Shown: piece by piece, positions 1 through 10,780 of the stretch | Position numbering within the stretch: position 1 is the first letter of the stretch | Layout: each line of letters starts with the position of its first letter | DNA from: Scatophagus argus | Lineage: Eukaryota; Chordata; Actinopteri; Scatophagidae | Assembly: GCF_020382885.2 (NCBI RefSeq) | Contig: NC_058516.1 | Span: 5,178,594 to 5,242,593, forward strand | Direction: 5' to 3' | Length of the DNA stretch: 64,000 bases | Program-made: the position numbers and the translations under genes | Notes under the pieces: model-generated | What the model was told of the DNA's origin: nothing | The model's database searches: none | What the model saw: only the letters and a program-made list of their open reading frames with translations

Positions 1-1079
1 ATTGCACCGCCAGCCAGAAAAACAACCAAACTATCAGTTGGGCAACAGCACAAGAAGAGCAGACTATAGACAGTCACTCAGCCATAACAAATGGTGAGCC
101 AAATGTGAAAGGCAGGAATGCTGAGAGTAAAACCGCAACGCAAAACAGCAGCCACGTACACCTGGAAACCCACCACACGGTCTGGAGGCGCCCTTACTGT
201 GACTGTCATAACGACAGAAGATATCTGATCAGTTGATAGAGAAATCAATCAAAATCCAAACTGATGGATCCAGGTTCTCAAACACGAGAATCTGCTTTGT
301 TTCATGGACTGGCAATACAGTAAACTGGATGTTTTGGGGGTTTGAAGCAAAAAAAAAAAATACTAAAAACTAAATGGATCACTGAGAAAATAGGTGGAAG
401 ATTAAATTTGGTGACAGGACGTTAGACAAACTGCCAAAAAAATCACTATCTGCAGCTTCTCAAATATTGACATCGGCCAGTATTCTTTGTTTCATAGGAT
501 GAAGACCAAAATAACTGTTGCTTTTAAGCTGCGATTCAAACAAAACAATGAGCCTGAATCACTTGAATCTTCCTCGTCTGACACTGATCACCAAAACGGA
601 TCACTTGTCATAACATGCAGCAGAAATGTCAAAAACATAAGGCAGAGTAACAATGAAGGTATGCTGAGAGGAAAAAGACAATGAGCAGGCACTATACAGG
701 CAAAATGAACGTGATTCAGCACTGATGGAGGCTGATTAAAAAATGAAAAATATGGACGCAACCGTAAGAAATGACAGACAATAATTACATCAAAATAAAA
801 CAGATTGAGTATCTGATGAGCAGTGAACAAACGGAGACATAATTAGGAAAATTAGCTGGCAAAAAAACCCTGAACTACGCAGTTTCAAGGTTGCATCAGA
901 AAGCGTCTGCGGAGCGACTTTCACCAAAATGTCCAAAAACAGCGCACGTCCACGTATTAATTTGACGTGTCTTATGTCTCCCTAACTCGTCCAGTCTCAC
1001 TCACCTGATGAGCTAAATGTGCCCAAAACGAACAAAACCAAAAGAACCAGAGACGAGCCCGGTCTACACACTCACCCTT
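1..1079. other. Unassigned left-edge sequence
   Basis: No gene recognised. A plus-strand frame is open from the window edge (about base 3) to a stop near 233, but its composition is unremarkable and no domain is visible. It could be the end of a gene lying to the left or a chance frame. A minus-strand stretch ending in a good donor at 1004-1003 encodes a short hydrophobic Leu/Val/Phe run that could be part of a leader peptide, but I see no in-frame ATG for it. The rest looks intronic or intergenic. Confidence 0.3.
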
Positions 1080-1335
1080 CACACCGTGCAGTGAGCAGCT
1101 TCCGACACAGACTACGGCTTTCGTGACGAAACACGTGGACGGAACGCGGAGGACAAGTTCCATCGCGCTTTCCGATTGGCTCCGGCGGGGGCGTCTGGCT
1201 GGTGCGGTCCGCCAATCAGAGCAGAGGTTTCTCAATAAGGTTTTGGGAAAACGCTGTGCTGAAGTTGTACGCGCCATCTGTTTGCCTTTTATTGACCAAA
1301 CACGCACTGCAAGGACTTTAGCGCATGTGACATGT
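1080..1335. promoter_or_regulatory. CpG-rich promoter-like patch
   Basis: This short stretch is much richer in CpG than its surroundings and carries two CCAAT-type boxes (GATTGGC near 1175 and CCAATCAG near 1212). On the minus strand it is followed by two donor-like sites, near 1078 and at 1004, so the most likely reading is the promoter and 5' end of a minus-strand gene running off the left edge. The gene was not identified. Confidence 0.35.
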
Positions 1336-2378
1336 TGAGATGTTCTCATGGCTCGTTTTGGTGGTAGCAAAGCGTTCATCCGACCAGTCAGGGTCAAAGG
1401 AAAAGCAGGTCCTCTACACAGAAATGCGCATGTTTTTCAGTGGTATTTTAGATACTATTTTGGCAGTGCTGTCAACGTGTGCCAAGCAAGATCACTTTTT
1501 AATTGCTTCATGTATAATCAGGTGTTTTTTAACCCTGACTGAAAACAGCAAATATGTCAAATAATACTTCATTTTAAATTCATACTGATTTTTCCACACG
1601 TTTCTGCGCAAATTCTAACACGTAACTGAACTTGGTGGCCATTTAAAAGCTAATCTCACACGCTAAACTGAAACTGTAATCTGAAGCAAAGATTTCATCA
1701 GTGTTAGAGAAAGCAGAACTGAGAGTAGTGGAAAGGCTGGGAAACTAGCTGATTTAGCTTCAGTTGATGTTGCATCAGTCACAGTGGAATTAAAAGGCAG
1801 GGTTTTATGGCATATGAATTGCCCTTTCTTGATCATCCATTTAAAATTTAAATATTTGTGTCTGTGGTTGAAGTGAAACAAAGATCTGTCAGCGGTTGGT
1901 GAAATTATTATTAAGACGTATGACTAACAGTTAAAGATTATCTCAAATTTGACAGCAATAAAGAGGAGGAACCCTGTGTTGGATTATTAACCGTCTGAAA
2001 AATAACCGGCTTGTCCTTATCAGCACATGACCATCATCAATATAACAATGTAGCTGGTGAGTCACTTTAAATTTCATTAATAAACATGTTTCATCAAGGA
2101 AGAGGGATGGATTCATCAACTTTGATATCAGCCTGCTTCGCCATTTCCAAAGCACTCAAAAACAACGCAATGAGATGCCTTCAAATTCTCAGTAATAATC
2201 CTGTGCAATTTGTGGCCATAAAGCTTCATCAGTTAACCAGCGGTTCTCACAAGTTGCGTAACAGCACTGCCGGCATGTACTGTATTAATAATCAGTAACT
2301 TCCTCGAATAAAAGGTACAAAAGAAATACGCTTACATTTACATAAGCAAATGGTGCCAGGGCAGAATTACAAATCTGT
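1336..2378. other. Intergenic, nothing recognised
   Basis: AT-rich sequence with no recognisable exon on either strand. It lies between the CpG-rich patch and the 3' end of u2af1. Confidence 0.5.
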
Positions 2379-2384
2379 TTTTAT
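2379..2384 (-). promoter_or_regulatory. Poly(A) signal of u2af1
   Basis: AATAAA on the minus strand, about 155 bases past the u2af1 stop codon. It is the first canonical signal in the 3' UTR direction. Confidence 0.6.
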
Positions 2385-2537
2385 TGAGAAAGCGACACAA
2401 GCTCGTCTTAAAAAAAGGGAATAAAAGAAAAACGCTTCCAACAATTCACCAAAAAAAGAAAATAAATTTGTCATGACTGCTGGGGTAAATGGGGTGGGGG
2501 GGTGTTTGATAGGACATTGGGTCAGTCTTGGCTTCCT

Positions 2538-5500
2538 TCAGAATCTTCCAGAGCGCTCTCGGTCCCTCGACCGTCGCCTCTCGCGGTCCCGCCGTCGGTC
2601 CCTGGAGCGGGAGCGCCGTTCCCGGGAACGCGAGCGAGAGCGGTGCCTGGTGGGAGAGAAGAAAAGATTAATTTACAAATTCTCACCAATCTTCTGACAT
2701 ACAATGTTTCACTTTCACAGATTTCCACACCTTTTCCTGCGGCGTCCGTACAGCTCCCTTCGAAGCTCCCGTGATATGGGTTTCAGGTGCATGAAGTTGC
2801 AGAAGCCACCTCTGGTGCACTCTCTGAAGTGAGACAGCACATGAAGGGTTAAAACCTGCTCGTGCTTGGTGGAGCAGCGCCAGAAGAAAAAAAGCTGGCT
2901 ATTCGTAGCACATGCAGAGGAGCATGCCAGCTCTCCAAGCAGAACATCTGATCTGTGTGTCCCACACACACTGAATTCATCCTATCACTGGCAGGGTAAA
3001 CAACTTCCAAACTAATGGAAAAACACAGAGGGACTCAAAAAGGAGGACTACGAGTTTCCTCCCACTCTGCAAGGCCAAAGTTTATCTTTGTATTTTAAAG
3101 AAAATGTGGCAATCCACACACAGTGCCCTCACAGCTGGAATGACTTCAGTGCATTTCTGTGGGACACATGCAAGCTGAAAGCAGAGGACATGGTGGGGGC
3201 GCTCGGGGTAAAACTTTGCTTCTTGCGCTCAAAAAGATCGGGCAATAAGGCAAACAACGAAACACCTCAAGGCCATTCTGCTGTTTCAGCTGCACATTTT
3301 TATTAACAAAATGTAATTTAAATTATGTCAATACAGTGCAAACGCAGTAAGCACAGACGTTTTGAGGCCCCTCAGGTGCTTGAGAGTGAACAGTAAAGTT
3401 TCATCATAGATTGTCTAGCTGTAAGGCAGAGTTTCTTCACACCTCAACAACCTGTTCCAAACACCACACATGCCTTCTGCCTCACTGGTTCAGACCCCTG
3501 GGCCACAGGAATCATTTCTAGTTGTGTTGGGTGAAAATGCTGCAATGAACTGCTAACGCACAGAACTGGTGGGATTTCTCGGTCAGATTTGTCACTTAAG
3601 TCAGATGCACTTTTTTCCCAATAAAACTGGCTTGTTAGAATGTAAATAACCCTTTTCATGTTTTTACTCAGTGTTCATTCACTCTTCACCCGTCAACAGA
3701 GCAAACCTAAAGCAGAAATACATTTAAATTAATATAGCAAGTTTTCCTGATATCATGCTGCTACTGCAAAGCTACCAAACTTTTGATGGTCACAGAGATA
3801 AGATGCAAAGATTTGTTGTTTTCCCTGTGTGATATCTGCTCTGCTCTGGTCAGACCAGATAACAAGGAATTCACACCAAGTCTTCTGCCTGGGTGCTGCT
3901 AACATGCAGGTAGGGCAAAGGTCTTAAATTGCACATTTTCACAGAGATGGCTGTGTTAAAAGGACTTAATAAAAAAAAGCTCATTTCACTGCTTTACACA
4001 AATAGTCAGTCTTCACTGTAGTAGGTGTGACTCACCCCATTTCATACTGGCGGCAGCAGGCTTCCCTGAAGTCAGTGACGGGGGACAGCTCTGCGTGGAT
4101 GGGTTGGCCGTTGAACCAGCGGTTGTTCAGGTCCATGACTGCTTTCTCCGCATCCTCCTCACGACGAAACTACACACAGAGGGTGCACATACGTGTGATT
4201 GCTCAGGAAAACTAATAAATTGCAACTAATAGACTGATAATCGCTTAAAATGATTCTGCATATGACAGCTCTGTTTTGGTACAAGCTCCATCAAGAGCCA
4301 CGTTCTTATAATCTCATTAGGGTTAGTTCCACCTCTCTCCAAAACACATTTCGATGGACCAAATACCTTAACATAGACATTGCCGACAAGGTGGTCACCC
4401 AAGTTATCACACACATTCATCTCCTCCACCTCCCCGTACTTCTCCTCCATCTCTGTGAACACCTCCTGTGTGGGAAGTAAGGAAGGGAAACAACAATCAA
4501 CCCGTCCAACAGGTTCTTCTTTCCTACCTTTTATTTCACGTTAAAATACGATTGCAACAAAGAAACTGGTCTGCCAACCAGATCTGTGGGAAATGGTCAT
4601 GCTCGGATGTGTTCTGAGCAATACTGCTGCACGGGGTTATTTGAACCAAGTCACCTTGCCAGAATATTAATTTATACTGAACTGAGAGGTATGCGTTAAT
4701 ATGCTTTGCCTTAGTTAGTCATTATGTTTACACATGAACTGTGTAGCCACAGAGCAAAGACCTGTAAACAAGGTCACAACTGAGTAAAAATAAAAATTTA
4801 TGTAAAATGTCTTCCTTTTCTTTCTCTTTTAAAATTCATTTTAACCGTAATTTTTTCCTCACGGAAAAGTAGTTAGGGTACAACTGTTCCAGATAACTGC
4901 TTTGTAAATATTGGCTTATAAATTGCCAAAAGGCAAATTACACATTTGTGTTGCCAAGTCGCGCGACATGTGGAATGAAGGAGACTCACCTCAAAGAACT
5001 CATCGTAGTGCTCCTGCATCTCCACATCGCTGACAGCGCCTGCAAAGTGTCATCAAGGGGACAGTCAAGTCAAAGCCAGATGGACACTAGTGGTAAAAGA
5101 CAAATGTCTTCAAATGGACACCTTTAGTTTTGAACAAAGAAATCTAACTGCAGCGACACAACAAGATATTTCCTGCTATAAGAGCTACACCCTGTAAATA
5201 TGGATCAAAAGAGTCTGTATGTTATTTGTTACTAGAGACAGCCTTCTCTCTCCCATGCCTTCTCAGCTTAAAATGGCACTTCAACCTATTCCACAGAAGC
5301 AAGGTGAAAACTAGAGCTGACCCCTCTTAGCCTTCCCTGGTTCAGTGGGGTTTTACCTTGATATTATTTGCCAATGTTTGCCTTCATGACAAAACAGTTT
5401 GTCTAACTACATGTACATGATGTGGAGGAGGCCATGGCAGCACATAACGTGTTTTTAGCATTGTACTGTTCAACTACTAACCAAATTGGGGACAGCACTA

Positions 5501-8500
5501 GTAGAAACCTGCTTCAATGAACCAGAAGAAAAAAAAATGTGTTTTCAATGTGAAACTGGTACACAGGCACAGTAAGGTTAATCATAGCTTTTTGGCCAAT
5601 CACATCTCTTTCATATCAGCAAAATGCTACAAAAGCTATGAATATTATTGCATAACAATGACTCAGGAAAACGTACAAGAAATAATGTGATGCATTACAC
5701 ATCCCGAGAGGACAATGTTCCTACACTGAGCCAAATTTAAGTCGGGGTGTGTGATACTGTAAATTAAGTGCAGTCAGTGCTGGGAGGGTCCTGCAGAAGA
5801 AGGGAGAACTTACAGTGTAAACCATCAGCAGACTGGGCAGAGTTTTGAAGGTTATGAAGGTAAATGTTCAAGAGGGAAATGGTCTGAAATACAAAACGTA
5901 AACTTCTGTGACATAACCCAAAATAAAGAGCTGGGGAAGAAAAACTGTGATTAGAAAATTTTTGTGTCAGTTAATCTTTCGTTTACATCTCCTGAGTTAC
6001 AGCTAGTTAGGATTTGTGTTTTAGGGTATTTGCTCCCTTCCCTCTACTTTTAAATCCCATTTGTATTAATTTAGATAATTTACACATTTTGGTTTTGCTT
6101 AGCTTGGATAGGTTGTGATCTACAGAAGCAGGTCCAAAAAATGTATTAAAAGTGAAGCGAAAAACAAGAAAATTCAAACACATAATGATCCAGATGTCAC
6201 ATGTTTTTATACAAGCCGCAATAGATTAGTAAGAGGCCATCACACTTACCTGTATGAGAGGTACTGCTTCAGTTCTGCTAGACTGGCTTCAACACATTTA
6301 CTGAACACAGTGGCCATGTGGTGTCTCACAATGCTACACTGATTGCAAAACAGACAGCAGCTGCTTTTTGTTGGCATTTGGTGATACCTGATGAATGACT
6401 GAACATTTGGTTTGGAACACTTGGGAGATAACCGGGACTCGGCCAGCTAGCCGGGCTGAAGCAGCATCTCGCATCTGTTGTTGTACTGTACATGAGCACC
6501 ACATTAAGGAATCAGAGAGAGAGGTTGCTGTCAAACTTCCAACTTACAGCGAGAAGCGTCGGCTGTCTGCGCACTGTTCTGAGGATTACGGTAGATGTTT
6601 TGAATCAAGATGGTCTGCAGGGTAAAAAACAAATGCATGTGGTCAAACATTGCATGGTTCAGCGCTCGGTGAAGTGTGACAGCCTGCTGCAACCAAAACC
6701 AAGCTATACTGGCCTATAAACCAGCCTCGTTTGCCGCAAGAATGTATTTGTGTGCCACACATTTTCGGCTTGTACACAAATTCCTGACAAGTAATTACTG
6801 ACAAATTAACCAAACTATTCACAAGATCAGAATAATTTAAGCAGAATACTGTGTGCACACAGTACTTAAACAGAAGTTCATATTTAAAACCAAGAAGTAC
6901 CTTATCCACGGTACACAAATGTCTCGCATCGAGCCAAGTCTGAGAGATTACATAGCAAATACACCAAGTTAAACTCATGTCATCATGACTCATGATAGAG
7001 GTGTGTGCCTGAATGAGTCTGAGGATGGCTCTGGAAGTACTGCAGGTCATCCATTCATTGTAGGGTTTGGTGGGTCAATCAATCCCCTCCTTCTGCCCAC
7101 ATGTCAATATGTCTTTAAGCAAGAGGGTGAGCCCCAAAGTTGCTTTCAATCGGCAAGTCAACACCTCCTGTGCAAGTATGTGTGGCAATGGGTGTTTTAG
7201 AGGAAAATACTAAAGTGTTTCGTCCATCATATTAGAATATGTAACTGATGTCAATTTTGCCATTAGCAGTGACATGTCAAGCTCGCACACTAAAGCCGTT
7301 ATTGTAAGAGAAAAACTTCACCTGGCTGAAGGTTGGTTTGTTGTGCAATCTCGAGCAGCGGTCTCCATGTCTGCAAGCTCCAATTTTAAAATAGAAGGAA
7401 CAATTGACCCTGGAGGAAAAAAGAAATTGTGTCATCATGCTCTTGTGTCAATTAATGTGGTGCAGGACACGGCTGATTACATCAAAATTTTTGCTATTGT
7501 CAACAAATGCCATCAAGAAACAAAACCTATAATGCTTCTCGGCCTATCTGTAACTACTATTCTCAGGTCTACTTACCCACAGTAGTATAATATTTTTTCC
7601 AGACATTTCATAATACTGCTGCTGAACATAATGTTAAAAAGACGCTGGTAAAACAGATCCGTGTATTTACTGCAGATTACTTTTGGCAACAGATCCGTGG
7701 ACTAATGAGTATTTAGGGCATCACAGGCTATAAGTGGAGTTGACTTAAAAATTAGTTTTAGCAGTTTTTTCACTTTGATTGAGCTATATGGAGAGGATTT
7801 AACTAAGGCTTTTGACATACAGGCAACATTTGTTCATTAGACAAACATAAGAATAGAAAGCATTCACTTGTTGAACAAGATAAATTGCTAAGGACAGTTT
7901 ATTAACGTTAAATATCGTTATCATTACACGAAATTAGATACATGTTTGAGAGTTACGTTGCAACAACAATAATAATAATAATATAATAGTATTGGGACAC
8001 ATAATTTTGAGGTCTTATAGAGTTAAACAGCATCAAAGTGAAACATTCTATCCCCCTCTCCAGTCATTTGAATTAATGAAATGTAGGTAGATGGCCCTGC
8101 TTGGCTATCTTAATCACTTGTTTGTTTTGTTGTTAGGCAAACCACCGCTTGTACAGACAGCACTAATAGTCTGACTCCAAACATCGTCAAATTATTGCAG
8201 AAAATGTACTTACAAACATAAACATATCTTGACATGTCTAATGACAACAGTTTGCTTGCCACAAGTATGGAGAACGCCTTTTGTTGCACTCCACCGGTGA
8301 AACGGAACAAAACAACGCGCCTGAGTAGGACAGTTACTCTGCTAAGGATCTTATTAATTAACCATGCTACAAGTTACCTGTCTATTTAATCGCCATCTAT
8401 GTTTGCTGCCAATGTTTAAGTGTGCACTAACAAAAAAGTATAATTTTGCAAAAGGACACCTATTGGCGCAAACTACCAGCACACAGTGGCGGCAGGTTAG

Positions 8501-8739
8501 CAAAGGTGCCTTCCTGAGTTTCATTCAATGCGCTAGCTAAGCGTTAGCTTCCTGTTGCTAATGTGAGCTTGACTGTGAGATTATGCGGCTTCTGAAATGA
8601 GCCGCACTAGCGATAAAAAATAACTACTGCAAGAATACGCCATATAAAACTCACCATTTACGTGCTAAATACGTTCAATACTAAATAAAACTTACTTGTC
8701 TTTCTCTGTACCGAAAATGGATGCCAGGTACTCCGCCAT
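2538..8739 (-). CDS. u2af1: U2AF1 (U2AF35), small subunit of the U2 auxiliary splicing factor
   Basis: Nuclear splicing factor that reads the AG of 3' splice sites as a heterodimer with U2AF2. Coding exons: 8739-8696, 7409-7322, then either 6614-6548 or 5883-5814, 5039-4990, 4465-4367, 4169-4036, 2823-2731 and 2646-2538. All junctions are GT-AG and hold one frame, giving 227 aa (228 with the 70-nt exon). Visible in order: zinc finger 1 with C18, C27, C33, H37 and the S34 hotspot residue; the UHM-type RRM (about 45-147) with [11 protein letters not shown] and [17 protein letters not shown]; zinc finger 2 with [12 protein letters not shown]; and an Arg/Ser tail ending RERSGRF. The tail lacks the poly-Gly run of the human protein. 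The start is the conserved [10 protein letters not shown]. Identity is close to certain; the paralogue u2af1l4 is unlikely because the RS tail is full. Confidence 0.96.
5814..5883 (-). other. u2af1: u2af1 alternative exon 3 (isoform a), one codon longer than usual
   Basis: A 70-nt exon with acceptor TTTCAG and donor GTAAGT, encoding [20 protein letters not shown]. The human isoform-a exon is 67 nt and has NIYRNPQN where this copy has NIYLHNLQN, so one codon is added and Arg-Asn-Pro is lost. Phase is preserved. Either the isoform-a exon has diverged in this lineage or it is used less here. Confidence 0.85.
6548..6614 (-). other. u2af1: u2af1 alternative exon Ab (isoform b)
   Basis: A 67-nt exon with acceptor CTGCAG and donor GTAAGT. 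It encodes [19 protein letters not shown] and so matches the vertebrate U2AF35b exon in length, phase and position (upstream of the isoform-a exon). It and the exon at 5883-5814 have the same phases, so including either one alone keeps the frame. Confidence 0.9.
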
Positions 8740-8830
8740 TTTCGGCTCGTCGTAGACGCAGTGATGCACGTCATTACGTAAAGGGAAGGGAGCGCGATTG
8801 CGCATTCGCTACCACCCAACAACTTGCACT
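8740..8830 (-). promoter_or_regulatory. u2af1: u2af1 promoter region
   Basis: GC- and CpG-rich sequence directly upstream of the u2af1 start codon. It includes a CRE/ATF-like cluster on either strand (ACGTCATTACGTAA, about 8767-8780). No TATA box is visible, as expected for a housekeeping gene. Confidence 0.5.
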
Positions 8831-10780
8831 GATAGGGAACGCCACATGTCGGCGCTATTGCTCCAGAAAAATATGTACGACAGGCTGTTCGTCCCATCAA
8901 CGTTTTAATTTGTAGTAATCATATTTGCAATATTGCTCGAATGCCCTCAGTATATCGCTATAATTACTCTTTTTTTGTACATAACCTCACCTTTTACTCT
9001 TCAGTGGTGTAAAGTAACTTAAAGGCTATATCAAGTACTGTATCACTACAGATTTTAGGTATTTGTACTTGAATACTTTCTTTTTCTTCTTCTTATTAAA
9101 TATGATGCAATGTTACAAATGAAAGTAGTAATGACTTAAATTAGATGAAAATAGCTAACTGCATCGGCGACATTAATCTAAAAGTTACAGTTAAGTATAG
9201 AGAATAGTATAACACTTTGATTGTCTAATTTTACTCTGGCTACTTTGAGTACATATTGCTACTGCTTTAATTCAGTAACCCAACAGTAACATAAAGTATC
9301 CCCAGCACAGGGTCAAAACATCCCATTTGTACTAAGACAAGTTAACCCCAGTACTGCAAATACTGTACTGACATCACACCAGGGGAATTTTAACCCAGTG
9401 TGTTTGTGTACATAGTCTGAATTCTTCTTTATATTTATATTTATATCATTTCACAGTCATTATCTGGCAGCTATAAAAACATGAGTATACATAATAAGCT
9501 CAAATAATGCTTTGGCATGGTCACACATGACAACTTGTTAAAAATGGGTCTAAATTCAACTCATGCTAATGTATCTTTATGTGGGGAAAAATCTGAATGC
9601 AGGATATTCATTGAGGTATTTCTCCAGATATGGATGCTTAACATGCATTTATTGTGTATAACTTGTTTCCTTGCTCAAATGTCCACACAATTATAGCCAC
9701 AAATATTAAGTTGTTAGCTGTATTTTTACTTATTTCTTCCCACTGTAGTTGTAAAACCCTTACAATATGGTGCAGTTAGCCCAACTATAGCATTATGACT
9801 CATTAAAGGTTTGAGAAAGTCCACTTTCAGGTTGACTCTTGTGTGTGCCACTTTAGAGTTTTACACAAGGTTAAGTGGAAACAGCAGTACCACTAAAGCA
9901 CGAGATATCTGGACTTATGACTCAAAGGTAGGTCAAAACACTGGACCCTACATTTCCCATAAAATAGGCTAATCTCTATAAACAGATGGCAATAGCTGAT
10001 ACAGTTCAAACGTATCTCTTGAACCCTGATATGATGAGGGTTATTTTTTGCCAAGTTTAGAAATCGCCCTTCAAGCCACAGACTGTATTATATTACAGTC
10101 TTCAGGCCAAATAGATGTCAGAAATAGATGTCTGGGGCTGGTGGGGCAGTATTTTTAAACCTGAATGAAGCTGATTCATTGACAGATAAGTTGTCCACAG
10201 TGTGATGGTGACACCTGATAGCGACATCAACACTCCGCTGTGCACAAAGCCGTACAGGTTTGCAGGAGACGCAGGAAGTGAAGATGAAAGGGAAGGAAAG
10301 GGGAGATGAAGGTGAACCACAGACACTGCCAAGAAGTGATGAAGCTGATGTCAAGGTGTGCAGACTCAAACAAGACTCGGAGACTAAAAGAGAAGAGATA
10401 TGTGGGAGAGGGAGCTCGCAGTTAAACGCCGGGTCTTCGCCACAGCTGCACTGTAAGCAGGGTCAGCGCCTGAATCTGCGGGAATCCCCCTCTCCCCCCT
10501 CTTAGTTTGAGATGTTTGGCTCTGTTGGACCTGCAGCGTTTGCAGAAGCGAGACCACCCACCAGCCTTCAGTCCCCTGCGCTGCGCTCACCGCCCCTACG
10601 TTAAAGAGTCGAGAGGCAGAGGAGGGGAGGGAGAGAGCAGAACAGAAAGAGGAAGCAGCATGTAGCAAAGACTGTCAGACCTCAGCTGAAGAACTTCTCT
10701 GTTTTTTGGGGTTTTTTTAATAACTAAATCAGAATGTGCTCAGCAGAACATTTCCCACTCGGACTGGCTGCGACTGGGAG
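8831..10780. other. Intergenic between u2af1 and btla
   Basis: No exon recognised. This gap separates two divergently transcribed genes and contains the hAT-like fragment annotated separately. The last 300 bases (10450-10780) become GC-richer and probably hold the btla promoter and 5' UTR. Confidence 0.45.
9001..9300 (+). mobile_element. Non-autonomous hAT-like DNA transposon fragment
   Basis: Begins with CAGTGGTGTAAAGTAACT, followed by repeated AAGTACTTGTACTTGA-type words. This is the start and style of a very common teleost non-autonomous hAT-like element whose internal sequence is full of AGTAC/GTACT. The right terminus was not found, so the end is approximate. Similar debris occurs near 39128-39195 and 63185-63262. 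Confidence 0.45.

Noticed and set aside
972-1397. 141-codon minus-strand open frame
   Set aside because: Lies in a CpG-rich promoter-like patch and crosses two donor-like sites; composition is not protein-like throughout. Kept only as a possible first exon.
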